This document shows positions 8,325 through 17,177 of a DNA stretch of 64,000 nucleotides, piece after piece. Every line of letters begins with the position of its first letter. Positions within the stretch are counted from its first letter, which is position 1. This stretch comes from Anderseniella sp. Alg231-50. GTDB lineage: Bacteria > Pseudomonadota > Alphaproteobacteria > Rhizobiales > Aestuariivirgaceae. The DNA lies in assembly GCF_900149695.1 (NCBI RefSeq), contig NZ_LT703005.1:124013-188012 (forward strand), read 5' to 3'. A model generated the notes under the pieces. It was not told where the DNA came from, made no database searches, and worked only from the letters and a program-made list of their open reading frames with translations. A program made the translations under genes and the position numbers.

Positions 8325-9479
8325 ATGGCGAATAGATACCCGCTGTCAATTGCTACCATACTCATTTTCCTCACTTTCTTCCTCACCTTGTTAGCCCCGG
8401 GCGCGTATTCTCAACAGGCCACTACCGGAGCCGAATGGAAGCTGCGCAAACAGGCGGCGGACAAGGTCATCCGGGTTGTAGCGGAGGACGTCAACAGCAC
8501 CTCTTTTCGTGCAGCGTCCGAAATAGCCAGCCTTCTGGCACGTGCGGACGGTCTCAGGCTGATGCCGATATCTGGTCGCGGGGGTGCGGAAAACATCTCC
8601 GACCTCCTGTTTCTGCGTGACATCGACCTTGCCATTGTCTCGCTTGATACGCTGGAAAAAATCAAAGCCGAAAACACCTTCCCGAAGCTTGAACGCCGAG
8701 TGGCCTACGTCACCAAGTTGTTCAATGAGGAAGTCCATGTGCTGGCACCCGAAAAGGCCACCAAGATCCAGGACCTCGCCGGCGGCAAGATCGCCGTGGG
8801 TCCGAAAGACGGTAGCGGCGATTATTCGGCACGCACTATTTTTGGGGCGGCCAACATCCAGTATACACCGGTCTATGGTGATTACGCGCTGGCAATGCTC
8901 AAACTGCAGAAGGGCGAACTGGATGCGGTAATCAGCGTGTCGGGAAAACCGGTACGCATGTACGAAAACCTGCCCAAGGCCGGACTGCGTTTGTTGCCGG
9001 TGCCTCTCAATCTTGAAAAAATGCCCGACTACATACCGGCAAATATCGATGCAAGCGATTATCCGCGATTGATCCCTGCGGGCAAGAACATCACCACAGT
9101 GGCGGTGCAAAACGTACTGCTGGCCTTCAACTGGAAGCAGGACACCAAGCGCTATCGCAAAGTGTCCAAGTTCATCAATCAGTTCTTCCCCAATGCGGGT
9201 GAACTGAAAAAACGGCCAAATCACCCCAAGTGGCAGGAATTCAATATGTCGGCCCGCCTCGACAACTGGATACGGGTCAAGGCTGCCGTTGATGCCGCGC
9301 CGAAACCGGTTGTTGCAGGAAATTTCGGCAGTTGCAGTGCCGCCGATCTGAGAGCCGCATTCACCCAGTATCTTGCTGAAGCAAATATTCGCGTGGCCGG
9401 GGAAATTTCAAAAACCGATGCCGAGCAGATTTTCAAGGGCTTCAAGGATTGGGTCAACACCGGCACCGCAAACCAGTAA
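8325..9479 (+). CDS. TAXI-family TRAP solute-binding protein with extra C-terminal motif domain
   Basis: The 384-residue periplasmic protein starts MANRYPLSIAT with a signal peptide ending near GAYSQ. The body has the TAXI/NMT1-type fold (ISGRGGAENISDLLFL, DLAIVSLDTL, LAGGKIAVGPKDGSG). The start at 8325 follows GAAAGG at a spacing of 6; an earlier in-frame ATG at 8280 has no such site. No TRAP membrane gene (DctQM or fused) is nearby, so it is an orphan binder. Residues about 336-384 extend beyond the usual fold and hold LRAAFTQYL and EQIFKGFKDW. This pair of LF-x2-F-x2-W/Y motifs recurs in three other proteins of the block (10958, 12901 and 22751). Confidence 0.85.
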   Translation: MANRYPLSIATILIFLTFFLTLLAPGAYSQQATTGAEWKLRKQAADKVIRVVAEDVNSTSFRAASEIASLLARADGLRLMPISGRGGAENISDLLFLRDIDLAIVSLDTLEKIKAENTFPKLERRVAYVTKLFNEEVHVLAPEKATKIQDLAGGKIAVGPKDGSGDYSARTIFGAANIQYTPVYGDYALAMLKLQKGELDAVISVSGKPVRMYENLPKAGLRLLPVPLNLEKMPDYIPANIDASDYPRLIPAGKNITTVAVQNVLLAFNWKQDTKRYRKVSKFINQFFPNAGELKKRPNHPKWQEFNMSARLDNWIRVKAAVDAAPKPVVAGNFGSCSAADLRAAFTQYLAEANIRVAGEISKTDAEQIFKGFKDWVNTGTANQ

Positions 9480-9525
9480 CAACGCCAACCTCTAGTCCGG
9501 CCGTTGCCGGACCAACCAGATCAGT

Positions 9526-10524
9526 GTGAACCTAGTCATGAATTCATTCCGCCTCTTTCACCGTCTAAGCCTGATTGCAGCAGCAACGCTAAGCTTGATT
9601 TTCACGACCATCGGACAGGCCGCTGCTGAATGGTATCCGGAAGAACCGGTCAAGCTGGTGATCATGGCTGGCAAAGGCGGCGGTGCCGACAAGATGGCAC
9701 GACGGTTCATCAAGATCATAAACGACGAAGAAATGTCACCGGTTCCATTCGAACCGGTCAACATGCCGGGCAACTCCGGTGGTGACGCACTGCAGTTCAT
9801 GAAGGCCAACAGCGGCAATTCGAATGTGGTGATGGTAACCCTGAACAGTTTTTTCACCACACCGTTGCGCCAGCCGAAGCTGGGCATAGATATCACGACA
9901 TTCGCACCGATTGCACGCATGGCCGAAGATACGTTCTTGCTGTGGGTGACCAACGACAGCGGCATCTCCGATCTCGATCAGTTCATCAAGAAGGCTTCCG
10001 CACAGGGCCCGAATTGGCTGATGGCCGGCACCGGCAAAGGTGGCGAGGACAACCTGCTGACCAATCTGCTGAACCAGACCTACAATCTGAAAATGGCCTA
10101 CAAGCCCTTCAAGGGCGGTGGCGCGGTGGCCAAGGAACTGATCGCTGCCAAGGCCAACTCCACGGTGAACAATCCTTCCGAACAGGACAAGTATTACCGG
10201 GAGGGCAAGTCGCGCCCGATCGCGGCCTTCACACCTGAACGGTTGGACCAGTATCCGGACGTGCCAACCTTTGCGGAACTGGGCCAGGACATGACTTACT
10301 TCATGCAGAGGTCAATTGTCGGTCCACCAGGCCTGTCGCCGGATGTCGTCGCATTCTACCAGGAGATTTTTCAGGCGGTATATGAATCAAAGGAATGGCA
10401 GGATTACATGAACTCCAACAGCCTGCGCGGCGAATTCGCCACCGGCGATACCCTTATGGAATACTGGATCTCCGGCAAGGAAGCACATCGCAAGATTTTG
10501 GCGGAAACCAAGGCCGTCAACTGA
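9526..10524 (+). CDS. Tripartite tricarboxylate transporter-type binding protein (TctC/Bug)
   Basis: The protein of about 330 residues has a signal peptide (hydrophobic stretch ending GQAAAEW) and TctC/Bug features: WYPEEPVKLVIMAGKGGGADKMARR near the mature N-terminus, GTGKGGEDNLLTNLL and FKGGGAVAKELIAGK-like loops, and PPGLSPDVVAFYQEIF near the C-terminus. Such proteins bind carboxylates or other small acids for TctAB membrane partners, but no tctA or tctB gene is in the window. The start could be GTG at 9526 or ATG at 9538. The gene follows the TAXI gene by 46 bases, probably as one transcript. Confidence 0.87.
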   Translation: MNLVMNSFRLFHRLSLIAAATLSLIFTTIGQAAAEWYPEEPVKLVIMAGKGGGADKMARRFIKIINDEEMSPVPFEPVNMPGNSGGDALQFMKANSGNSNVVMVTLNSFFTTPLRQPKLGIDITTFAPIARMAEDTFLLWVTNDSGISDLDQFIKKASAQGPNWLMAGTGKGGEDNLLTNLLNQTYNLKMAYKPFKGGGAVAKELIAAKANSTVNNPSEQDKYYREGKSRPIAAFTPERLDQYPDVPTFAELGQDMTYFMQRSIVGPPGLSPDVVAFYQEIFQAVYESKEWQDYMNSNSLRGEFATGDTLMEYWISGKEAHRKILAETKAVN

Positions 10525-10957
10525 GGGATATCGGATACTTCTTCTCTGGGTAACCCGGCGTCCCGGGGCGATCACATACCCGCCCTGTAAAGGTTTGCTC
10601 GTGCAGTTTTCCAGCGTGACCTGGCGCGATAGAAACATATCTCGACAACACGTCACGGCGAACAATCCGCAACAGCTATCCGCCGGATTTCAGGGTCGGA
10701 TTTCGTGCCAAAGCGAAAATTCCGTATACCCCTGTTCAGGTGTTTCATCACAACAGCAGGCACGCCAGTCGCCCTGCTAAATTTCGACATATTTGGATGT
10801 AACAAAGACCATTCTGTGAGCTGAATATGACTATTCGAAGAGCTCGCGTGGCGGTTGGTGATCAGGCGCTCCCGTAACAATGTCGAGTAGTTGTTGGCGA
10901 CACTATTTGGCAAACTTCATATGTTATCGGGCAAGGCTGTGATCAGGGGAGATCAAG
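10525..10957. other. Intergenic region with no recognised gene
   Basis: This 433-base gap lies between the TctC-like gene and the small periplasmic protein gene. Open frames here are short and lack ribosome binding sites. GGGAG just before 10958 serves the next gene. No convincing terminator or RNA was seen. Confidence 0.4.
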
Positions 10958-11329
10958 ATGCGGCGTGCGGTCATTTTTACATTTTGTCTGGTGAGTACAA
11001 TAACTTTCGGCTCCGTCGCGAAGGCCGAGCCGGTCGTACTCGTTTCCAATGACGGATACACCCGGATCGAAGGCGATCTGCTCAAATTGGACAATGAGTT
11101 CTATGTGGTCGCCACTTCCGTCGGCCAAATCAGAATTCCAGTGGCAGATGTACGTTGCGAAGGCGCAGGTTGTCCTGATACGTCGCCCGCGACAGCCGCA
11201 GCTCCACCACAGACAGAACTCAGCCAGGATGAGCAACTCAAATTGTTCCGCGCATTTCTCGAGTGGCGCAAGAACAATGAGGATTTCCAGGAATTCCTGG
11301 AGTGGCGCAAAAGAAACGCCGCAAATTAA
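10958..11329 (+). CDS. Small periplasmic protein with tandem F-x2-FLEWR motif
   Basis: The 123-residue protein has a signal peptide (MRRAVIFTFCL ... VAKAEP). A compact N-terminal domain follows, with VVLVSNDGYTRIEGDLLKLD, EFYVVATSVGQIRIPV and CEGAGCP (two cysteines). After a Thr/Ala/Pro linker the C-terminus holds LFRAFLEWR and FQEFLEWR in tandem. It is a clear paralogue of the protein at 22751, and the C-terminal motif also occurs in the proteins at 8325 and 12901. Similar G-x-L-x3-D...Y-x-V segments occur, as far as I recall, at the N-terminus of some alphaproteobacterial binding-protein/OmpA fusions. The function is unknown; a periplasmic partner of the neighbouring binding proteins is inferred. 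Confidence 0.75.
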   Translation: MRRAVIFTFCLVSTITFGSVAKAEPVVLVSNDGYTRIEGDLLKLDNEFYVVATSVGQIRIPVADVRCEGAGCPDTSPATAAAPPQTELSQDEQLKLFRAFLEWRKNNEDFQEFLEWRKRNAAN

Positions 11330-11676
11330 ATTGCAATGTGAAGCACCGGTCCAGCAACCGAACCGGGCACACACTAGGGAAAAACACGGGACGGCGAGAA
11401 AAGAGGGTACGGCGGGAAACGCAATCAATGCGATGACACGATAGGCTTCGACTTGGGGCAAGGCATCACTCACGTCATGACGGCGTCAAGTTTGTCGCTG
11501 ACCCCGACTGCGCCCTGCCCTCGCGGGTATCAGGAAAAGTCGTGACCTTCCAGATCAGGAGCATGCATTGGCCCGGTGGCCGATAACCGGATTGTTTTCC
11601 TCTTACGCCCGCTTTCACACATTCAGCCAAATCATTTTCAAAGAACCTCACCTGGATTCGACTTCTGGAGAACAAC
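11330..11676. other. Intergenic region with no recognised gene
   Basis: This 347-base stretch lies between the small periplasmic protein gene and the LysM-SBP gene. It presumably holds the promoter of the latter, whose ribosome binding site is CTGGAG before 11677. I see no gene, RNA or strong hairpin. Confidence 0.35.
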
Positions 11677-12768
11677 ATGAAACTACTTAATCTGTTTTCA
11701 GCATTTGCCGTTGCCGGCGTCTTGGGCGCCGGTACGACATTCAGCCCGACTCCGGCCAAGGCCCAGTCAATAGAATGCGGCGAGCCTTACCGGATTGTGC
11801 GCGGCGACAGCCTTAATCGGATTGCCTGGCGCGCTTATGCCGGCGCTGCCAGTTTCCAGTTCGTCTACAGCGCCAATTCCGCTGCGATCGGACCGGACCC
11901 TTCATTCATTCAGGAAGGCGCCATTCTTAGCATTCCCTGCCTGGATGACGTATCGCCGTCCACTGCCAACGCATCTGTCCTGCGCCGCGCGTCCACAACA
12001 GAAGCGCTGCCACCGCCAAAGCCACGCCAAATACGCTTCGTCGTCGGAACAGACTGGGCACCGTTCACCAACGAGGACCAGGCCCAGGGTGGCATGATCA
12101 CTGAAGTGGCTAATGTGGCCATGTCACTTGCTGATGGCAAACCATCCTACAAGATCGACTTCATCAACGATTGGGGCGCCCATCTGCAACCGCTCATCTC
12201 GGACCATGCCTATGATTTCAGCCTGGTCTGGTTCCGTCCGAACTGTGACCTGGTAGACAAGCTGGGTGACGGCTCCAAGTTCCGCTGCAACAACCTTGAC
12301 TGGTCCCAGCCCCTGTTCGAGCAGATCATCGGTTACTACACCCGTGCGGGTGAGGCGCGTCCAGCCGCCCATCGGGATCTGTTCGGCAAGCATCTCTGCC
12401 GGCCATCCGGTTATGCCACCTTCATGATGGAAGAGTATGGTCTCGTCGAGCCCAATATCTCGTTCACCCGTGAAAACAGTCCCGCGGGATGTTTCGAAGG
12501 CTTGCTCTCGGGTAAGTATGATGCCGTGGTGCTGGCGTCGGACGTGGCCGAAGGCGCGATTGCTAAACTGGGAGCCAAGGACAAGGTGGCGTTTCAGGAT
12601 CAATTGTCTTATGTGGCAACCATGCATGCCGTAATTGCCAAGACCAATCCGAACGGAAAACAATATCTCGCCGCACTCGATAGTGGCATCACCAAGCTGA
12701 AAGAATCCGGTGAATGGTTCCGGATCGTCACCCGGCAGATGGCGGAACACCGTGCCAAGACGAAATAA
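11677..12768 (+). CDS. LysM domain fused to an SBP_bac_3 solute-binding domain
   Basis: The 363-residue protein has a signal peptide ending near PAKAQ (residue 30). A LysM domain spans about 38-88 (YRIVRGDSLNRIAWRAY ... IQEGAILSIPC). After a Ser/Pro-rich linker, a class-3 periplasmic binding domain runs from about 118 to the end (IRFVVGTDWAPFTNED, DFSLVWFRPNCDL, SGKYDAVVLASDVAE). LysM binds peptidoglycan, so the binder is probably wall-tethered rather than freely diffusing, which is unusual for a transport receptor. No permease or ATPase gene is adjacent. It converges on the membrane protein gene at 12901, with a bidirectional terminator between them. Confidence 0.87.
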   Translation: MKLLNLFSAFAVAGVLGAGTTFSPTPAKAQSIECGEPYRIVRGDSLNRIAWRAYAGAASFQFVYSANSAAIGPDPSFIQEGAILSIPCLDDVSPSTANASVLRRASTTEALPPPKPRQIRFVVGTDWAPFTNEDQAQGGMITEVANVAMSLADGKPSYKIDFINDWGAHLQPLISDHAYDFSLVWFRPNCDLVDKLGDGSKFRCNNLDWSQPLFEQIIGYYTRAGEARPAAHRDLFGKHLCRPSGYATFMMEEYGLVEPNISFTRENSPAGCFEGLLSGKYDAVVLASDVAEGAIAKLGAKDKVAFQDQLSYVATMHAVIAKTNPNGKQYLAALDSGITKLKESGEWFRIVTRQMAEHRAKTK

Positions 12769-12788
12769 GCAGGACGTCTCGCACTGAC

Positions 12789-12828
12789 AAAAAAAGAGCG
12801 CGGTTTTGACAACATCAAAACCGCGCTC
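12789..12828. terminator. Bidirectional Rho-independent terminator
   Basis: Perfect 13-bp arms GAGCGCGGTTTTG (12796-12808) and CAAAACCGCGCTC (12816-12828) enclose a 7-base loop. A run of seven A precedes the left arm, giving T7 on the minus strand; the plus side is followed by AATATTTTG. It lies between convergent genes ending at 12768 and 12901. Confidence 0.9.
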
Positions 12829-12900
12829 AAATATTTTGCGGCGCCCTGAACGCCAGTCTGCCCGGTTACCCATGCCTAGGTAACCGACAGGCTACGGTGC

Positions 12901-13953
12901 CTAGTTTCCCTTGGGGGCTTCGACGCTCCACCGGATGAACTTGTTGAACAATTCTTCCTGGTCTTGATTTTTACCCGTTACCGTATGGCCTGAGCTTTCG
13001 AGATATTCCTGAAAAGCTTCGAACAATTCCTGCTGTGACTTGACCGGATCGATAAACGGTTTGGTCTCGCCCGACTGTTGTGAAGCAGCGGCCGTCACCA
13101 CGGATGGAGCAGCTGGCTTTGTCTCTGTCGGAAGCGCGACCCATTGTCCGGTTTCAGCTTCCGATACAGCTGGTGTCTTTGCCGCATTTACGTTGGTTTT
13201 GGTTTCAAGCTCTTCAGATACAGCCGTGGGAACAATGCGCACCATTCGTTCGGTTTCGGCTTTGACCGCGTCTTTCTCGGACACTGGCGCAGCAGCTGGT
13301 TCAACCGCCGCCACGTCGTCTTGCGGGGTGTCTGTTGTCTCAACTTTCACAGCTGTTGTATCAGCCGGCGCCGGTTGTTCGGAAACTGGCGGTGCAACCG
13401 GGCTCCGCGCTGCAGTTTCGGTTTCAGTTTGCGTGTCAAGAGTTTGAGTACCGGCAGGAGGTTGCACCATGACCGAAGTCGCGGAGCTGTAGTCGGGGGT
13501 TTCGCTGGACACGCTTGCCGATACGGGCACGCCCTGGAAGTGCGAACTTGTGCCTTCGACACTGCCGTCAACTTCAAGCGATGAAGTTTGGCTTGCCTCG
13601 TACCCTGCCTCGTCTGTGTTGTAGGCCGTCATGGCCATGGGAGGCCCGACCAGATAATAGGCCGCTGCAATACCGCCCACGCTTGCCAGGAACAGTCCGC
13701 TGGCAAAAAGCCAGACACGATTTTGTCCACTGTTTTGCTTTACTGCCCGCCTGGTGGTAGCCGCGTGCACCCTGCTCTCAAACACATCATCCAGGTTCGC
13801 TCGCCGGCTGCTGGCCGTCCCCGGTTTTCTCCGCGGGCCCGGTGTCGCGGGGTTGTGCGCCAGTGGCTTGTTCCAGTTGTCATCGCCAAGCTGGCTCAAA
13901 TCAATTCGGCTGTTTTTGAACCCACTTCGATTGTCGTCTGTATTGTTACTCAT
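12901..13953 (-). CDS. Single-pass membrane protein with C-terminal tandem LF-x2-F motif
   Basis: The 350-residue protein has a hydrophilic N-terminal part (1-79), one transmembrane helix at about 80-102 (VWLFASGLFLASVGGIAAAYY), and a long Thr/Val/Ala/Pro-rich, probably disordered region to about residue 300. The last 45 residues hold LFEAFQEYLE and EELFNKFIRW. They align with the C-terminus of the TAXI protein at 8325: L-x2-AF-x2-YL, then V-x-G, then E-x(I/L)F-x2-F-x2-W. The C-terminus is expected in the periplasm, so it could anchor or scaffold the soluble proteins that share the motif. AGGGGAA precedes the ATG. No known family was recognised. Confidence 0.75.
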   Translation of the reverse strand: MSNNTDDNRSGFKNSRIDLSQLGDDNWNKPLAHNPATPGPRRKPGTASSRRANLDDVFESRVHAATTRRAVKQNSGQNRVWLFASGLFLASVGGIAAAYYLVGPPMAMTAYNTDEAGYEASQTSSLEVDGSVEGTSSHFQGVPVSASVSSETPDYSSATSVMVQPPAGTQTLDTQTETETAARSPVAPPVSEQPAPADTTAVKVETTDTPQDDVAAVEPAAAPVSEKDAVKAETERMVRIVPTAVSEELETKTNVNAAKTPAVSEAETGQWVALPTETKPAAPSVVTAAASQQSGETKPFIDPVKSQQELFEAFQEYLESSGHTVTGKNQDQEELFNKFIRWSVEAPKGN

Positions 13954-14404
13954 AACGCTATTCCCCTGTTCCGCTCACGATCTCACTGGATCAGCTTGGC
14001 GGTCGTTCCACACAGACTCTGATGGTCTTTAGTGTGCGTTCGAAATTCCCTCACTCAAGCAGATCGACATTGCCGAAAAGCGCCCCGTGACATTGTCCGG
14101 ACGTGTGACAGAGAAAACAGCGCAGCTGTAGTTAAATTTACACTATTCATTTTGCCCCTCCACCTGGCTGAAGCCAGGATCCCGGGTAAGCGGTTAAACA
14201 CTTACACATCACAAAGGCCGTCCCTTTGTTGTCAACTAACTCACCAACTGTATGCATCGAGTTCGATGTAAACAGGAAGAGAATTAGGTGAAATTGTGTT
14301 TAAATATGGGCGAGTTCGCGGTAGCGTCAAATTACGTGCCAATTTGGATTTTGCGCCACGCAAAACCGTTGCATCGCATCTCACGCTGGTGCCCGATCCA
14401 GGCT
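13954..14404. other. Intergenic region with no recognised gene
   Basis: This 451-base region lies between the start of the single-pass membrane protein gene and the end of the subtilase operon. It is AT-richer than the genes around it and should contain the promoter for the 12901-13953 gene. A 42-codon GTG frame near 14288 on the plus strand is too weak to call. Confidence 0.35.
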
Positions 14405-15889
14405 TCAAAGGGGCGGCAATAACCTTGGACGAGACAAAAAGGACTGTATCCCGTTGGAGTTGAGAAACTCCTGTGACTTCCGAGCATCCGGCTCGTTCAT
14501 CTCCACAGTTGAAACACGGTGATATTGATCAAATCTTTCAACAACAAACGGACACTTCCTGCCACCCTTTCTGAATGTTCCACAGATTGAACGTTTCCCG
14601 TTCAATGCCGCACTCTCCTCTATATACGAACCCGCCACCACCTTAACGTCTTTCTTGACCAGGTTTTTCCTGATCAGAGCATCCAGTCGCAAAATTCCCT
14701 GCAGGCACCTGCCGGAACACTTCCAATTTGACTGGTTGGAAATTTCCTTAAGCACATCTCCGAATTCCACCATTGAGTAGTGGCCGCGAATGGAATCTTT
14801 CCGCGAGTACCCGGGCACGGGAAATTTGACGTAAACCTGGTCCACATAGGGTTTCAGGGACTTTTTTACCCTGCCAGCATCGACAGCATCGAGGAGTTTT
14901 TTCGCCACGGGGTGGACGTTACCGGAAAATTCATTGTCTTTGTCGATCAGGGAAACAGGTTGAACAAAAAGCGACATGTATTTTTTAAACTTCTCCTGAT
15001 CACCCCGGAGCACATTAAGCAGGACAAGCATGTAGGTGGCGTCGTTTACAAATCTCCATCCTTCGAGGGATTTCGAATAAGCGCCGGCATTCAAACTTTC
15101 CTCAAGGTTTTTCACGGCAGCGTCCAGCCAGTTATCGTCAAAATCGCAATTTTCGTTGCTTGCAATCCCCACTCTCATTTGCGCCGAAACGAGGAACGAG
15201 GCCGCTCCAAAACGCGACCGGGTGTATTTCTGGTATGAATTGATAGCCTGCAGCCTGTTTGTCAGGTCATCGCAGGTGGGAATCTGCTGCTGCTTTACCG
15301 AAACATTTGCCCTGTAAAGCTCCTCGGCCTTTGCGTGTGCCCTTTCAATCGCGTTCCAAAGTTCACGCCAGGATCTGTCACGTTGCGAGCCCAGCCTCAC
15401 CGGCTGTGATTCCAGGCATTTAAGGAGAGAATAAACTGACGATGCCGCGTTGCCGGTAAAACTGGGAACACTCCATTCCCGAGGCAACATATACAATACC
15501 CGCAGTGCTGCCAGACGGCGTTTCACCGTCAACTTGTTGAACATTCTGGCTGGGTCCGTGTACCCGCATTCCTGCAGGACATCACCTTTGCTGAGTTGTT
15601 GAAAATACGTCTTGTGATCCTGATCAAGTGCAGCGTTTACAAGCACCTCGACCTCGCAACGGAATGTATTCAGGGACATTTCCCCTATGGTGTTGGCCAC
15701 ACTGCGAGCGTCGGAAGTACTCTTGATTGAAGACAACGCCTCACTGGCATAAAACTGCCTTTGTTTGCACTCAGCAGCGCTTGCTCCAACTGGCGCGACA
15801 ACCAGCAGAAACAATACCACAGCCCCCATACCGCCCAGGAAACCCGTCATGCGCAGGTTTTTGAAGAGATGTCGGAGACGCCGGTTCAT
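14405..15889 (-). CDS. Secreted helical protein of the subtilase operon, function unknown
   Basis: The 494-residue protein has an N-terminal hydrophobic signal (FLGGMGAVVLFLLVVAPVGA, cleavage near SAAEC). The mature part is largely helical with many cysteines (ECKQRQF, FRCEVEV, QECGYTD, KCSGRCLQG, SICGTF, GRKCPF), which suits an oxidising periplasm. The start ATG overlaps the stop of the upstream membrane protein gene by four bases (ATGA), indicating translational coupling. It is the last gene of the operon subtilase, Cys-rich peptide, three-TM protein, this protein. I do not recognise a known domain. Confidence 0.65.
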   Translation of the reverse strand: MNRRLRHLFKNLRMTGFLGGMGAVVLFLLVVAPVGASAAECKQRQFYASEALSSIKSTSDARSVANTIGEMSLNTFRCEVEVLVNAALDQDHKTYFQQLSKGDVLQECGYTDPARMFNKLTVKRRLAALRVLYMLPREWSVPSFTGNAASSVYSLLKCLESQPVRLGSQRDRSWRELWNAIERAHAKAEELYRANVSVKQQQIPTCDDLTNRLQAINSYQKYTRSRFGAASFLVSAQMRVGIASNENCDFDDNWLDAAVKNLEESLNAGAYSKSLEGWRFVNDATYMLVLLNVLRGDQEKFKKYMSLFVQPVSLIDKDNEFSGNVHPVAKKLLDAVDAGRVKKSLKPYVDQVYVKFPVPGYSRKDSIRGHYSMVEFGDVLKEISNQSNWKCSGRCLQGILRLDALIRKNLVKKDVKVVAGSYIEESAALNGKRSICGTFRKGGRKCPFVVERFDQYHRVSTVEMNEPDARKSQEFLNSNGIQSFLSRPRLLPPL

Positions 15890-16950
15890 TCAAACACGTC
15901 CGCTTCGACTGACTGGTATTCGGAGTTGCAGTAACTGTTGATATGAAATTGATTTATCCGGGCCACAAAATCTACGGACCTATCGATTCTTTGATTGCCA
16001 ATTGCCTTGGTTTCTATCGGTATATACTGAATGACAACCAGCGGCTCCCTGGCGTCACCAAGCTGGTCATCGATATTGTTGCGCTCCGCCAGGTAAATCG
16101 TCGCCATTGGCTTGTTTATTTCCTTCGGTTCCATCTTGACCACAACCTTGACCGGCAACGTGGCTTTGGTCTCACTCCTCGTGACCAGAGCCAGTTCATT
16201 TCTTTGCGCCACATTGTCCTTGGTGCAATTCACTTTGATGGTTGTATGTAATTTTCCGAAGAACCCGTTATTCAGCAGTTTGAACAGTATTTTTTCTTCG
16301 TACTTGGATATGTGCTCGACAAACTTGGTTTGATTTTCGCCAAACCCTACGTAACTTTCTGACAACCCATTGTAAGTAGTCGTAAATTTCCCATCCAGTT
16401 GTTTGTACTTGTTACTAATGTCCTCCTGCATTTCATTCATGTCTTCGGCATATTCCTGGCTCAGGGTCTTATGAGCCTGCGCAAGGGCACGAAACGCGGT
16501 TTCATTTACCTCAGCGGTGGTGGCTGCAGGAATGCCTTGCCAGGCCAGCATGTACCCTCCCCCGGAGAACAACAGGAAGAGCGCCGCAAACCCGCCAAAC
16601 TTGACGTGCCCGCCAAACTTTTCGAGCTCGCCTGTCAACTGAATGCCATTGGGAAACAGGATCGCTGCAATCAGTGCAATAAGAAATCCGACGAGGGCCG
16701 CGGTTATCGCGATAAGGAACAGCTCCGCTCCACCTGCTATGCTCGCGGCGGCATTGTCCCAGCCCGACTCTGATGTCGCCAGTTCAACCAGCTTTTTTGA
16801 GTACTTGTCGCTGGAGATGCATTTGTCACCAAATACATTCAGGCACATCTTCAGGAATGAGGTTTCAATTTTGAAAAACAGGATAACGATCGACGGAATT
16901 AACAACAGGCAGGCGATAATGGCGGTCGTTCTTTGTTTCTCTTCAGACAT
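15886..16950 (-). CDS. Membrane protein with N-terminal helices and periplasmic coiled coil
   Basis: The 354-residue protein starts MSEEKQRTTAIIACLLLIPS. It has hydrophobic helices at about 10-27, 75-97 and 115-136 (the stretches ending IVILFF, LIAAILF and FLLFSGGGYMLAW). A coiled-coil-like segment (about 165-195, AEDMNEMQEDISNKYKQL) and a beta-rich C-terminal domain follow. The start at 16950 is chosen for AGGAAA upstream; the frame is open further but lacks a site. It sits 10 bases after the peptide gene and overlaps the next gene by 4 bases. No family was recognised. The arrangement suggests it presents its C-terminal domain outside the membrane. Confidence 0.65.
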   Translation of the reverse strand: MSEEKQRTTAIIACLLLIPSIVILFFKIETSFLKMCLNVFGDKCISSDKYSKKLVELATSESGWDNAAASIAGGAELFLIAITAALVGFLIALIAAILFPNGIQLTGELEKFGGHVKFGGFAALFLLFSGGGYMLAWQGIPAATTAEVNETAFRALAQAHKTLSQEYAEDMNEMQEDISNKYKQLDGKFTTTYNGLSESYVGFGENQTKFVEHISKYEEKILFKLLNNGFFGKLHTTIKVNCTKDNVAQRNELALVTRSETKATLPVKVVVKMEPKEINKPMATIYLAERNNIDDQLGDAREPLVVIQYIPIETKAIGNQRIDRSVDFVARINQFHINSYCNSEYQSVEADVFE

Positions 16951-16960
16951 TTTCTGTTTC

Positions 16961-17155
16961 CTACTGAATTGTACGTCCCTGCATTTGTCCGCAATAACAA
17001 ACTGAACCGACGGGCTGGGGTGCAATGCTGCATACGCCGGCTGCCACCGCGCACCTTGCCCCATAGACCTGCGCCTGGACGGTCTGCGACCAAATCAGGG
17101 CCAAAACAAATACCGACAGCATCGCCTTGAAGAAGGTGAACCTTCGAACCCGCAT
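16961..17155 (-). CDS. Small secreted Cys-rich peptide
   Basis: The 64-residue product has a signal peptide (MRVRRFTFFKAMLSVFVLAL ... QTVQAQ) and a mature part of about 36 residues with the pattern C-x6-C-x10-C-x-C (GARC, GVCSIAPQPVGSVCYC). An AAGGAG ribosome binding site precedes the ATG. It starts 22 bases after the subtilase stop codon and ends 10 bases before the next start, so it is firmly inside the operon. It could be a subtilase substrate, inhibitor or secreted effector; nothing in the sequence decides this. Short proteobacterial secreted proteins ending in a C-x-C after G-x2 are, as far as I recall, common but uncharacterised. Confidence 0.7.
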   Translation of the reverse strand: MRVRRFTFFKAMLSVFVLALIWSQTVQAQVYGARCAVAAGVCSIAPQPVGSVCYCGQMQGRTIQ

Positions 17156-17177
17156 ATCTTGATCTCCTTTTTCGTAG

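Noticed and set aside
11677-12768. LysM-SBP protein as an ordinary amino-acid transporter component
   Set aside because: No permease or ATPase gene is adjacent and the wall-binding module is unusual for that role, so it is listed as an orphan binder.
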